A stretch of 64,000 bases of DNA from Paraburkholderia rhynchosiae (GTDB taxonomy: Bacteria; Pseudomonadota; Gammaproteobacteria; Burkholderiales; Burkholderiaceae): positions 1 through 64,000 of the forward strand of contig NZ_PNXY01000030.1 in assembly GCF_002879865.1 (NCBI RefSeq), written 5' to 3'. Below are positions 27,276 through 36,256 of this stretch, piece after piece. The notes beneath the pieces are model-generated. The model had not been told where the DNA came from. It made no database searches and was given only the letters and a program-made list of their open reading frames with translations. Both the position numbers and the translations under genes were made by a program. Within the stretch, counting starts at the first letter, position 1. Every line of letters begins with the position of its first letter.

Positions 27276-27890
27276 TCAGTCGTGCGCATTCAGGGGAGTG
27301 GAACCATTGGAGCCCAGCGGCCGTAAATCCGCGGGTTCCTGAAAATGAGTCGGATGCGTATGCGTGGTCAGCCGGTCGACGAAGGCCATGATCAATGCCG
27401 AGAAGAGGAACGCGACATGGATGATGACTTGCCACATGATCGTGTGCGTCGAATTCTGGTCGGGGCTGATAAACGTTTTCAGCAGATGGATCGACGAGAT
27501 GCTGATGAGCGCCATGGAGAGCTTCACTTTCAGCACGCCGGCGTTCACATGGTCGAGCCATTCCGGTTCGTCCGGATGACCCTCGACACCGAGCCGCGAC
27601 ACGAAAGTTTCATACCCGCCGATGATCACCATGATCAGCAGGTTCGAGATCATGACCACATCGATCAGGCCGAGCACGACCAGCATGATGTTGGTTTCGT
27701 TGAGCGTCATGGACGCTGTGACCAGATGCCAGACTTCCTTCAGGAACAGCACCACGTAGACGCCCTGGGCCACGATCAGTCCCAGATAGAGCGGCACCTG
27801 CAGCCAGCGGCTCATGAAGATGATGACGGGCAGCGGGCGCATGGGGCGGCGTTGACGCGCAGAGTCGGGTCGCGGAGCGGACATAGGCAA
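27276..27890 (-). CDS. UPF0114 (YqhA, TIGR00645) family membrane protein
   Basis: A 204-residue membrane protein of the UPF0114 family: three or four transmembrane helices with RPLPVIIFMSRWLQVPLYLGLIVAQGVYV at the start, MLVVLGLIDVVMISNLLIMVIIGGYETFVS in the middle and KLSMALISISSIHLLKTFI near the end. The function of the family is unknown. The first 16 residues are charged and probably dispensable; ATG 27842 (MRPLPV) is an alternative start. It precedes the fumarase gene by 52 bases and may be co-transcribed. Confidence 0.88.
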   Translation of the reverse strand: MPMSAPRPDSARQRRPMRPLPVIIFMSRWLQVPLYLGLIVAQGVYVVLFLKEVWHLVTASMTLNETNIMLVVLGLIDVVMISNLLIMVIIGGYETFVSRLGVEGHPDEPEWLDHVNAGVLKVKLSMALISISSIHLLKTFISPDQNSTHTIMWQVIIHVAFLFSALIMAFVDRLTTHTHPTHFQEPADLRPLGSNGSTPLNAHD

Positions 27891-28738
27891 GAGTCGGATC
27901 GAACGCAGGTGATGGAACGTGGACCAAATGCGCCGCCCGCGTGCGAATCACGCGCGGATCGGGCACGCAAAGCGAGGCGCGGATGGCGGCGGCGCGAGAG
28001 GGAAGCGGCCCGCTACAGGTCATCAGCGAGCCACTAGCGGGCCGGCAGCGCTCGCATCAGCGCGCGCTATTGTACAGCGTCGGGCGTGTTTGCTGCGGCG
28101 CGGCGGGCAGGGTGGGCGCCGTGGCGGCGCGAGCAATGCAACCGGCGCGCGATGCCCCCGCATGACCCCCCGGCACATCACGGCGTGAATAATGTCGCCA
28201 TGGCGATCATGAATCCAGCAGCGCAAAGAGAGGAACGGGACGTGCTCGACAATTAATCTACCAATCCGACTGCTGCGCGCCAGGCATCGAAGCGATGAGA
28301 AGCAGGCGTAGCGATTCAAACTGGAATCCGGGGGGCTAGTTCAGTTAGCATTGTGTCGGGGCCCGCAACGCAGCGTAAACGCGAGCGCCCATGAACGCAG
28401 CGTAGCGCGTAGCATGCTTGGCTTGATGAACGCGTCGGACGAATCGCCTAAGGGTTTGTGCGGGCAAGCCAACGCCGCCCGCGTAAGTGGCCGGTAAGTT
28501 GCACCGCTTATGGTTGAACGTGAGAGTGGACGTTGCCGCGCAAGTATTCATGTTGCATTGCCACATGAGTGCAGGCTGACGGAACGGTCTGCGGCGCAGC
28601 GACTTTTGATAGTCGACGCGCGAGGCGGGAGACAGCGCGCCGGCAATCGGTCTTTCCGATTGCGGCGTCAACATGACACGGCGCGCCAACGGTGCGCCGG
28701 CACAGGTTTTACGTTTCATCTTCACCAAGGGGTTGTCG
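27891..28738. other. Long non-coding gap before acsA
   Basis: About 850 bases without a gene I can support. Several open frames of 80-130 codons occur on both strands, notably 28345-28728 on the minus strand, but none shows a domain, and codon use is poor. The stretch 28360-28560 carries the repeated word AACGCAGCGTA twice and looks like a diverged dispersed element rather than a gene. The last part presumably contains the acsA promoter. Confidence 0.5.
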
Positions 28739-30721
28739 ATGTCTGCGATTGAATCGGTTCTTCACGAACGCCGTGTTTTCCCGCCCTCCGCTGAAGCAGC
28801 GGCCGGCGCCACGATCTCCGGCATGGACGCTTACCATGCGCTGACCGCCGAGGCCGAACGCGACTATGAAGGCTTCTGGGGGCGCCTCGCTCGCGAGACG
28901 CTTAGCTGGAACAAGCCTTTCACGAAGGTGCTCGACGAATCCAAAGCGCCGTTCTACACGTGGTTCGAAGACGGTCAGCTGAACGCGTCGTACAACAGCA
29001 TCGACCGTCACGTGGAAGCGGGCAACGGTGAGCGCGTCGCGATTATTTTCGAAGCCGACGACGGCACCGTCACCAACGTCACCTATCAGGATCTGCTGCA
29101 ACGCGTGTCGCGCTTTGCGAACGCGCTGAAGAAGCGCGGCGTGAAGAAGGGCGATCGCGTGGTGATCTATATGCCCATGTCGATCGAAGGCATTGTCGCG
29201 ATGCAGGCTTGTGCGCGTATCGGCGCGACGCACTCGGTGGTGTTCGGCGGCTTCTCGTCGAAGTCGCTCAACGAGCGCCTCGTGGATGTGGGCGCGGTCG
29301 CGCTCGTCACGTCCGACGAACAGATGCGCGGCGGCAAGGCCTTGCCGCTGAAGAACATCGCCGACGAAGCGCTCGCAATGGGCGGCTGCGATGCAGTGAA
29401 AAGCGTGATCGTCTACCAGCGCACTGGCGGCAAGATTGCGTGGGACGAAAGCCGCGATCTGTGGATGCACGAGATCACGCAGGCCGAGTCGGATCAATGC
29501 GCGCCCGAGTGGGTCGGCGCGGAGCATCCGCTCTTCATCCTTTACACATCCGGTTCGACGGGCAAGCCGAAGGGCGTGCAGCACAGCACCGGCGGCTATC
29601 TGTTGTGGGCGGCGCAGACCATGAAGTGGACCTTCGACTGGAAGCCCACCGACGTGTTCTGGTGTACTGCCGACATCGGCTGGATCACGGGTCATAGCTA
29701 CATCACGTATGGTCCGCTGACGCTCGGCGGCACCCAGGTCGTGTTCGAAGGCGTGCCGACCTATCCGAACGCCGGCCGCTTCTGGGACATGATCGCGAAG
29801 CACAAGGTGACGCTGTTTTATACGGCGCCAACCGCGATCCGCTCGCTGATCAAGGCCGCCGAAGCGGACCAGAAAGTGCATCCAAAGAGCTACGACCTGT
29901 CGACGCTGCGCATCATCGGCACGGTCGGCGAGCCGATTAATCCGGAAGCGTGGGTGTGGTACCACGAGAACGTCGGCGGCGGGCGTTGTCCGATTGTCGA
30001 TACGTGGTGGCAAACGGAAACCGGCGGTCACATGATTACGCCGTTGCCGGGCGCAACGCCTTTGGTGCCGGGTTCGTGCACGCTGCCGTTGCCGGGCATC
30101 ATGGCGGCGGTCGTCGACGAAACCGGACAGGACGTGCCGAACGGGCAGGGCGGCATTCTCGTGGTGAAGCGGCCGTGGCCGGCGATGTTGCGCAACGTGT
30201 GGGGCGATCCGGACCGCTACAAGAAGAGCTATTTCCCTGAGGAACTCGGCGGCAAGCTCTATCTCGCCGGCGACGGCGCGGTGCGCGACAAGGAAACCGG
30301 CTACTTCACGATCATGGGCCGCATCGACGACGTGCTCAATGTGTCGGGTCACCGCCTCGGTACGATGGAGATCGAATCGGCCCTGGTGTCGAACCCGATG
30401 GTCGCTGAAGCCGCGGTGGTGGGGCGTCCCGATGCTACGACCGGCGAAGCGGTGTGCGCGTTCGTCGTGTTGAAACGCGCGCGTCCTGAAGGCGAGGAGG
30501 CGGTCAAACTCGCCAACGAACTGCGCAATTGGGTCGGCAAGGAGATCGGTCCGATCGCAAAGCCGAAGGACATCCGCTTCGGCGAGAACCTGCCGAAGAC
30601 GCGTTCGGGCAAGATCATGCGCCGTTTGTTGCGTTCGCTTGCGAAGGGCGAAGCGATCACACAGGACGTGTCGACGCTCGAGAATCCGGCGATTCTCGAT
30701 CAACTCGGCGAGTCGCTGTGA
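28739..30721 (+). CDS. acsA: AcsA, acetyl-CoA synthetase
   Basis: A 660-residue acyl-adenylate-forming enzyme: acetate + ATP + CoA to acetyl-CoA + AMP. The P-loop-like [38 protein letters not shown] and [16 protein letters not shown] segments are all present, and [11 protein letters not shown] near the C-terminus holds Lys625, the lysine that is acetylated to switch the enzyme off. ATG 28739 with AAGGGG upstream gives the usual MSAIESVL start; the frame is open 22 codons further. A DUF485 protein and an acetate-type symporter follow, forming an acetate-use module. Confidence 0.97.
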   Translation: MSAIESVLHERRVFPPSAEAAAGATISGMDAYHALTAEAERDYEGFWGRLARETLSWNKPFTKVLDESKAPFYTWFEDGQLNASYNSIDRHVEAGNGERVAIIFEADDGTVTNVTYQDLLQRVSRFANALKKRGVKKGDRVVIYMPMSIEGIVAMQACARIGATHSVVFGGFSSKSLNERLVDVGAVALVTSDEQMRGGKALPLKNIADEALAMGGCDAVKSVIVYQRTGGKIAWDESRDLWMHEITQAESDQCAPEWVGAEHPLFILYTSGSTGKPKGVQHSTGGYLLWAAQTMKWTFDWKPTDVFWCTADIGWITGHSYITYGPLTLGGTQVVFEGVPTYPNAGRFWDMIAKHKVTLFYTAPTAIRSLIKAAEADQKVHPKSYDLSTLRIIGTVGEPINPEAWVWYHENVGGGRCPIVDTWWQTETGGHMITPLPGATPLVPGSCTLPLPGIMAAVVDETGQDVPNGQGGILVVKRPWPAMLRNVWGDPDRYKKSYFPEELGGKLYLAGDGAVRDKETGYFTIMGRIDDVLNVSGHRLGTMEIESALVSNPMVAEAAVVGRPDATTGEAVCAFVVLKRARPEGEEAVKLANELRNWVGKEIGPIAKPKDIRFGENLPKTRSGKIMRRLLRSLAKGEAITQDVSTLENPAILDQLGESL

Positions 30722-30865
30722 GCATGCGTTTGGCTATGCGTTTCATGTCGTCGGTATGAAAAGGCGGGGGCGTGTCGAACGACGCGCTCCTCGCCGGATG
30801 CCTGGATCAGCCATCGCGCGGACAACCCCGATTGCCTGCCCGGTGCCTTTTTGATACATAGGCGC

Positions 30866-31303
30866 ATGGCCGCGCCACATCACTCTTCTCACGCTACGCA
30901 AAATCCTGCGCCCGAACCGCCCGCGGTTTCGGCCGCGCTGGCTCGCGCGCATCAAAAGTACTGGCGCTTCAACCTCGCGCTGATTGCAGCGTTGATGTCC
31001 GTGGGCTTCGCGGTCTCGTTCCTGTTGCCGCTAGTCGCGCCCGCGCTGTCGCACGTGCGTTTTGCCGGCTTCAGATTGCCGTTCTACTTTGGCGCACAGG
31101 GTGCGATCCTGATCTACCTCGCGCTGATCGTCGTGTACATCCTGTCGATGCAGCGTGCCGACCGTCAACTGCAACGCGCATTCGATGCCGACGCCAATGC
31201 GGCCGCGAATGCCAACGCCGATTCGAGCACCGCTGCCAACGCCGCTGCAAGCGTGACAGCAAGCACGAATACGGCCGCCGATGCCGGCGCGCACGGAACG
31301 TGA
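30866..31303 (+). CDS. DUF485 membrane protein with low-complexity tail
   Basis: A 145-residue protein. The DUF485 core (HQKYWRFNLALIAALMSVGFAVSFLLPL, then IYLALIVVYILSMQRADRQLQ) has two transmembrane helices. DUF485 proteins are encoded just before ActP-like acetate symporters. The last 40 residues are an Ala/Asn/Asp/Thr-rich stretch (ANANADSSTAANAAAS) that is not part of the usual domain. Four bases separate it from the symporter start. Chosen start ATG 30866 (MAAPHHSSH); the frame also opens at a TTG five codons earlier. Confidence 0.85.
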   Translation: MAAPHHSSHATQNPAPEPPAVSAALARAHQKYWRFNLALIAALMSVGFAVSFLLPLVAPALSHVRFAGFRLPFYFGAQGAILIYLALIVVYILSMQRADRQLQRAFDADANAAANANADSSTAANAAASVTASTNTAADAGAHGT

Positions 31304-31307
31304 GCCG

Positions 31308-33326
31308 ATGAAGCTCACGAACCGCCTCATCCGCTCGTACGCGTTTTATACGCTCGGCTTCCTGTTTTTCATCTATGTGATGTGGCGCATCGAGCGCAAG
31401 ACCGGTCCGGGCATGTGGATCGGCTATGTGTTCCTGTTCGTGCCGATTGCCGTGTATGCGGTGATCGGCTTGCTGTCGCGCACTTCCGATCTCGTCGAAT
31501 ACTACGTGGCCGGGCGACGCGTGCCGTCCGCGTTCAACGGCATGGCGACCGCGGCCGATTGGCTCTCGGCAGCATCGTTCATCGGTCTCGCCGGTTCCAT
31601 CTATGCAACCGGTTATGACGGCCTTGCCTATCTGATGGGCTGGACCGGCGGCTATTGCCTCGTTGCGTTTCTGCTCGCGCCGTACGTGCGCAAGCTCGCG
31701 CGCTACACGATTCCCGACTTTCTCGGCACGCGCTTTTCGAGCAACGCCGTACGCGGCCTTGCCGCGTTGTCCGCGATCCTGTGTTCGTTCGTCTATCTCG
31801 TCGCGCAGATTCAGGGCGTCGGTCTCATTGCGACGCGCTTTATCGGTGTCGACTTCGCAGTCGGTATTTTCTGCGGGCTCGCCGGCATTCTCGTGTGCTC
31901 GTTTCTCGGTGGCATGCGCGCGGTGACGTGGACTCAGGTTGCGCAATACATCATCCTGATCGCTGCGATCCTGATTCCCGTTTCGATGATCGCGCATAAA
32001 GACGGCCTCGGCTGGGTGCCGCAATTGAGCTACGGCCGTTTGATGGAGCGCGTCGAAAGTCTTGAGAAGCAGGTGCGGGATGAGCCGCTCGAGCAGACCG
32101 TGCGCGACGACTACCGCCGTCGAGCCGCGTTGATGCAGCAGCGGCTCGACACGCTGCCGCATTCGTTCGTCCAGCAAAAGCTGCGGCTCACGCAGGAAGT
32201 TGCCGACTTGCGCCGCCATAATGGTCCGCTGCGCGAGATCAAGGAGCGCGAAAAAGCGCTGGAACAATTTCCGCGCGATGCCGCCGCCGCGCAGATCGTG
32301 TGGACTCAACAGCGCGACGAAATGCTGATGCGCGCTGCGGCGCCGCTGCCGATGCACGAGCCGTTCCCCGCAGCAAGCGACGAAGAGCGGCGCATGCATG
32401 AGCGCAATTTTCTTTCGCTGTTGCTGTGTCTGTCGCTGGGCACTGCGAGTCTGCCGCATATTCTGACGCGCTATAACACGACGACGTCGGTGGCTTCCGC
32501 GCGACGCTCCGTCGGCTGGACGCTGTTTTTCGTCGCGCTGTTCTACGTGACCGTGCCGGTGCTCGCGGTGCTGATCAAGTACGAGATATTGACGAACCTC
32601 GTCGGTCATCACTTTGCCGATTTGCCGCAATGGCTCACGCAATGGCGCAAGGTCGAGCCGAGCCTGATTACTCTCGCCGACACGAACGCCGACGGGATCG
32701 TGCGATGGAGTGAGATTCAGATGCAGCCCGACATGGTCGTGCTCGCCGCGCCCGAGATTGCGGGGCTGCCGTATGTGATGTCCGGCCTGATCGCGGCGGG
32801 CGCGTTGGCCGCGGCGCTGTCGACCGCCGATGGCTTGCTGCTAACGATTGCCAACGCTTTATCGCACGACGTGTATTACCACATGGTCGATCCGGGCGCA
32901 TCGAGTCAGCGGCGCGTGACCATTTCGAAGATTCTGCTGCTAGGGGTGGCGCTGTTTGCCTCGTATGTGGCGTCGCTCAATACCGGCAACATTCTGTTTC
33001 TGGTGGGCGCGGCGTTTTCGTTGGCTGCATCGAGCCTGTTCCCGGTGCTCGTGCTGGGCGTGTTCTGGAAGCGCACGACGCGGCTAGGGGCGGTGGCCGG
33101 CATGCTGGCGGGACTGCTGGTGTGCATCTACTACATCGTCTCGACGTATCCCTTCTTCGCACAGATGACGGGTTTCGCGGGACCGCGATGGTTCGGCATC
33201 GAGCCGATCAGCTCGGGCGTGTTCGGCGTGCCTGCGGGCTTTCTGGTGGCGATCGGCGTGAGTCTCGTCGACCGCAAACCGGATGCTTATACGAGGGCGC
33301 TGGTGGACTACATCCGGCATCCATAG
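31308..33326 (+). CDS. Sodium:solute symporter, VC_2705/ActP-like
   Basis: A 672-residue SSSF transporter with about 13 helices. The core helices include GMATAADWLSAASFIGLAGSIYATGYDGLAY and SLGTASLPHILTRYNTT, typical of acetate/pyruvate-type family members, and AALSTADGLLLTIANALSHDVYY. Unlike ActP it carries a long hydrophilic, coiled-coil-like insertion at about residues 245-365 (ERVESLEKQVRDE, LRLTQEVADLRRHNG, REIKEREKALEQF) and a loop DTNADGIVRWSE at 458-469 that is an exact EF-hand consensus. The operon with acsA and DUF485 suggests acetate or short-chain acid uptake. Confidence 0.9.
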   Translation: MKLTNRLIRSYAFYTLGFLFFIYVMWRIERKTGPGMWIGYVFLFVPIAVYAVIGLLSRTSDLVEYYVAGRRVPSAFNGMATAADWLSAASFIGLAGSIYATGYDGLAYLMGWTGGYCLVAFLLAPYVRKLARYTIPDFLGTRFSSNAVRGLAALSAILCSFVYLVAQIQGVGLIATRFIGVDFAVGIFCGLAGILVCSFLGGMRAVTWTQVAQYIILIAAILIPVSMIAHKDGLGWVPQLSYGRLMERVESLEKQVRDEPLEQTVRDDYRRRAALMQQRLDTLPHSFVQQKLRLTQEVADLRRHNGPLREIKEREKALEQFPRDAAAAQIVWTQQRDEMLMRAAAPLPMHEPFPAASDEERRMHERNFLSLLLCLSLGTASLPHILTRYNTTTSVASARRSVGWTLFFVALFYVTVPVLAVLIKYEILTNLVGHHFADLPQWLTQWRKVEPSLITLADTNADGIVRWSEIQMQPDMVVLAAPEIAGLPYVMSGLIAAGALAAALSTADGLLLTIANALSHDVYYHMVDPGASSQRRVTISKILLLGVALFASYVASLNTGNILFLVGAAFSLAASSLFPVLVLGVFWKRTTRLGAVAGMLAGLLVCIYYIVSTYPFFAQMTGFAGPRWFGIEPISSGVFGVPAGFLVAIGVSLVDRKPDAYTRALVDYIRHP

Positions 33327-33365
33327 ACGCGTTTGCGCGGGAGTGTGGCGCACCGCGCGAAGTTT

Positions 33366-33373
33366 GCTATAAT
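33366..33373 (+). promoter_or_regulatory. Extended -10 promoter element of tRNA-Ser
   Basis: TATAAT at 33368-33373 with the preceding GC, in TTTGCTATAAT, fits an extended -10 (TGn-TATAAT). It lies 13 bases before the tRNA 5' end. No clear -35. Confidence 0.6.
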
Positions 33374-33386
33374 TCGGCTCCCCGCC

Positions 33387-33477
33387 GGAGAGATGGATGA
33401 GCGGTTTAAGTCGCACGCCTGGAAAGCGTGTATAGGTTAATAACCTATCCGGGGTTCGAATCCCCGTCTCTCCGCCA
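33387..33477 (+). tRNA. tRNA-Ser (anticodon GGA)
   Basis: A 91-base class II tRNA with encoded CCA. Acceptor GGAGAGA pairs with TCTCTCC before the discriminator G and CCA. The anticodon stem CACGC/GCGTG encloses loop CTGGAAA, anticodon GGA at 33421-33423. A long variable arm (GTATAGGTTAATAACCTATCC region) and the T arm GGGGTTCGAATCCCC follow. It reads UCC and UCU serine codons. Confidence 0.97.
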
Positions 33478-33549
33478 CCCTTCCATCAAGCCTTTACGGC
33501 TTTTCAAAGTTCAGCGCTGAGCCACAAACCCACGCTGTGCCATAGAAAT

Positions 33550-33740
33550 TCATTCCAAACGTCTCACGCGTTCCGGTTTTTTCGCCGGTAAGTCCGCTGC
33601 ATCATCTTACCGTCGGCATGCGCAAGAAGTGCTTGAGCGTGCACGAGTGTTTCGGCATCGCTCGTGTCGCCGCGGAAACTGCGCTGGCGTTCGTACTCGC
33701 CGCCCATGTACAGCTCGTGACGCATGCTCGTGACGCATGC
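33550..33740 (-). pseudogene. Probable remnant of a tyrosine-type integrase C-terminus
   Basis: On the minus strand, from about 33715 to the TGA at 33583-33585 region a frame reads MRHELYMGGEYERQRSF, GDTSDAETLVHAQALL, then AHADGKMMQRTYRRK. HAQALLAHADGKM-QR-YRRK resembles the final box of tyrosine recombinases (the H in LxHxD, then the Tyr before RRK). After TYRR an A6 run breaks the frame; the neighbouring frame gives KPERVRRLE then a stop (33550). A 13-bp tandem duplication (CTCGTGACGCATG twice at 33714-33739) also disrupts the upstream part. The start is lost. It lies 73 bases behind tRNA-Ser, where prophages and islands often integrate. Family assignment is by eye. Confidence 0.45.
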
Positions 33741-33870
33741 CCGCGAGATCCAGATTGCCGATCGCGCCGACGGTGGCGCCGTAAACGACAGTGAGGGCGC
33801 CTCAGCAAAACAGATAGCGTTGCTCTAAACTAGCTGCCCGCCCAAGCCAGCCAGTAGAGACCACGACTCG

Positions 33871-35169
33871 ATGCCGCCCGTTCCCGCCAATCCCAACGAT
33901 TCCAACGACTCCAACGACTCCACCGACTCCACCGACTCATCAACACTCAGCTTGCCGAAGCAACCGGCGTTTCAACGCTTCTGGTGCACGCGCATTCTGT
34001 CGTCACTGTCGTTCCAGATGCTCGCGGTCGCAATGGGATGGCACATCTACGCGCTCACTCACAGCGCGTTCGCTCTGGGCCTCGTCGGCCTCGCACAATT
34101 TCTGCCGATGTTCCTGCTCACGCTCGTAGTCGGCCACTTCGCGGACCGCTACGACCGTCGACGTATCGCGGCCATCTGTCAAAGCCTGGAAAGCGTCGCT
34201 GCGTTGCTATTCGCGTGCGGCACCTTCGGTGGCTGGATCAGCGCGCCGGTCATCTATGTGCTGGCCGCATGCGTGGGCGCGGCGCGCGCGTTCGAGTCGC
34301 CGGCGGTCGCTTCGCTGTTGCCGGGCGTCGTGTCGCGCGGCCAATTGCCGAAAGCGACGGCGTGGGCCACCTCGGCGAATCAGACCGCGCAGATCGCCGG
34401 TCCGGCGCTGGGCGGTCTGCTGTACGGCATCGGCCCGGGCGCCGCTTATCTTGCGTGCACGCTGTCATTCGCCGCTGCGGCCACGGCCGTGTGGGGCATT
34501 CCGCTGCGCATGAAGCCGGCGAACCGCGCGCCCGTCACGCTTGGATCGGTGTTCTCCGGTATCGCGTTCATCCGCAAGGAGCCGGTGATACTCGGGGCGT
34601 TATCGCTCGATCTGTTCGCCGTACTATTCGGCGGCGCGACGGCGTTGCTGCCGGTATTCGCGCGCGACATCCTGCACACGGGGCCGCTCGGCCTCGGCCT
34701 GTTGCGCTCGGGCACCGCCATCGGCGCGCTCGCGGGCACCATCTGGCTTGCGCATTTTCCGCTGCGTAACCGGCCCGGCGCGGCCATGTTCGGCGGCGTG
34801 ATCGCGTTTGGCTTCGCCACGCTCGTGTTCGGGCTGTCGCATCAGTTCATCGTCTCGCTGATTGCGCTGATGGTTCTCGGCGCGTCGGATACGATCAGCG
34901 TCGTCGTGCGCCTGTCGCTCGTGCAGCTTCGCACGCCGGATGAAAAGCTCGGACGCGTGAGCGCCGTCAATTCGCTTTTCATTGGGACGTCGAATCAATT
35001 GGGCGAATTCGAATCCGGCGTGACGGCAGGCTGGTGGGGCGCGCGAACGGCTGTGCTGGTGGGCGGTGTCGCGACGATCACGGTCGCCTTGCTGTGGATG
35101 AAGTTCTTCCCCGAACTCAGGAACACGCGTTCGCTGGAGCGCGAAGAGGAACTCGTGCCGAGTGCCTGA
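33871..35169 (+). CDS. MFS transporter, EntS-like drug/siderophore exporter family
   Basis: A 432-residue 12-helix major facilitator (MFS_3 type). The region between helices 2 and 3, GHFADRYDRRRIAAI, is the family signature, and QTAQIAGPALGGLLYGIGPGAAY belongs to helix 5. EntS and related proteins export siderophores or other small molecules; substrate unknown. The N-terminal 28 residues before the first helix are a low-complexity DSN/DST repeat encoded by 9-bp units. It stands alone downstream of the tRNA and integrase relic. Confidence 0.88.
   Translation: MPPVPANPNDSNDSNDSTDSTDSSTLSLPKQPAFQRFWCTRILSSLSFQMLAVAMGWHIYALTHSAFALGLVGLAQFLPMFLLTLVVGHFADRYDRRRIAAICQSLESVAALLFACGTFGGWISAPVIYVLAACVGAARAFESPAVASLLPGVVSRGQLPKATAWATSANQTAQIAGPALGGLLYGIGPGAAYLACTLSFAAAATAVWGIPLRMKPANRAPVTLGSVFSGIAFIRKEPVILGALSLDLFAVLFGGATALLPVFARDILHTGPLGLGLLRSGTAIGALAGTIWLAHFPLRNRPGAAMFGGVIAFGFATLVFGLSHQFIVSLIALMVLGASDTISVVVRLSLVQLRTPDEKLGRVSAVNSLFIGTSNQLGEFESGVTAGWWGARTAVLVGGVATITVALLWMKFFPELRNTRSLEREEELVPSA
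33889..33941 (+). repeat. 9-bp short tandem repeat in the MFS gene 5' end
   Basis: Five near-identical 9-bp units of the form GA(C/T)TCCA(A/C)C (33898-33941), plus one diverged unit before them, encode Asp-Ser-Asn/Thr repeats near the N-terminus. Units of 9 bases keep the frame if the copy number changes. Confidence 0.8.
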
Positions 35170-35211
35170 GGTGCGTGCGGCTCATAAAGCGCGTTATTCT
35201 CGATTTATGAA

Positions 35212-35240
35212 AACCCGGTTCCCAATTCAGCCGGGTTCTC
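35212..35240 (+). terminator. Probable terminator behind the MFS gene
   Basis: A seven-pair stem (AACCCGG/CCGGGTT, 35212-35218 and 35231-35237) with a 12-base loop, then TCTCT. It lies 43 bases after the MFS stop. The loop is long and the T-run poor, so this is a weak case. Confidence 0.5.
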
Positions 35241-35306
35241 TGCAAAGACTCAAACGGGTAAGGTTGAACGCGTCACCTGCGGGGCATCCCGCGAAGGAGC
35301 CGCTTC

Positions 35307-35951
35307 ATGACACGCCTCGTCCCGCATCGGCACGTTCACCCCAGCGACATTGCCTTTACGCCGACCGTCAAGGCATTGCAGAGTCGCAACGGCTCGCGCG
35401 ATGCCTATGCGCGCATGGAAGAAGACCACGGGTGGCAGACGCGCCTGACGCCTGACGTCGCGAGTTTCATCGAGCAGCAGACGAGCGTGTTTTTTGCAAC
35501 GGTCAGCGGCGAAGGGCAGCCGTATATTCAGCATCGCGGCGGCCCGCCGGGTTTCTTACGCGTGCTCGACGACCACAGCATTGCGTTTGCCGATTTCGCC
35601 GGTAATCGCCAGTACATTACGGCCGGCAACCTGGTGGACAATCCGAAGGCGCATCTCTTTCTCGTCGACTACGCGCATCGTCGGCGCATCAAGATATGGG
35701 GCGAGGCACGCGTGATCGACGACGATCCGGCGCTGCTGGCGAAGCTGATGCCCGAGGATTACAAGGCGCGCGGCGAACGCGTCATCGTGATGACGGCGCG
35801 TGCCTGGGACGTCAATTGTCCGAAGCATATTCCGCAGCGGTTCGAGGCTGCCGATGTGGCTGCCGCGCTGAAGGAGCGCGATGAGCGCATCGCGGAGCTG
35901 GAGGCGCAAGTGGCGGAACTCAAGCGTTTGGGGGCCGCCTCCGCCGCATGA
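35307..35951 (+). CDS. Pyridoxamine-5'-phosphate-oxidase-like FMN split-barrel protein
   Basis: A 214-residue FMN-binding split-barrel protein. The core (SFIEQQTSVFFATVSGEGQPYIQHRGGPPGFLRVLDDHSIAFADFAGNRQYITAGNLVDNPKAHLFLVDY) matches the pyridoxamine-phosphate-oxidase-related family. The last 35 residues form a coiled-coil helix (DVAAALKERDERIAELEAQVAELKRL). It probably reduces or binds a flavin-linked small molecule; substrate unknown. AAGGAG lies 9-14 bases before ATG 35307. Confidence 0.85.
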   Translation: MTRLVPHRHVHPSDIAFTPTVKALQSRNGSRDAYARMEEDHGWQTRLTPDVASFIEQQTSVFFATVSGEGQPYIQHRGGPPGFLRVLDDHSIAFADFAGNRQYITAGNLVDNPKAHLFLVDYAHRRRIKIWGEARVIDDDPALLAKLMPEDYKARGERVIVMTARAWDVNCPKHIPQRFEAADVAAALKERDERIAELEAQVAELKRLGAASAA

Positions 35952-36256
35952 TTCAGGGCGATTTGCGCCGGCTTGATTGCCAAAGTCGAAACCGTCAGGC
36001 AAGCAGGACGCGACTCGTTGCAAAGCTATGCGAACGCCGGTGTGCCGATGCGTTGAGGCTGCCCTCGTTCCCTAGAATCCGTTGCGCTATCCAATGCTTC
36101 ATTGCAAGCGCAACGCTTCACGCGATCACGAGGAGAACGCACGTGACCTGGGACACGGGCGGGCCGATTGCGGCGACCGTCTCGAGCCGGCTGGCTTTCT
36201 CCGTCGTGCGTCGATAGAAGCGATGTCAGAGAACGCGCATCGCGTAGGCGCTCCTC
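35952..36256. other. Intergenic, nothing recognised
   Basis: About 305 bases between two convergent genes. No hairpin with a T-run, RNA gene or conserved frame is seen. Confidence 0.5.

Noticed and set aside
28709-30703. 664-codon frame on the minus strand opposite acsA
   Set aside because: Antisense shadow of acsA, no domain.
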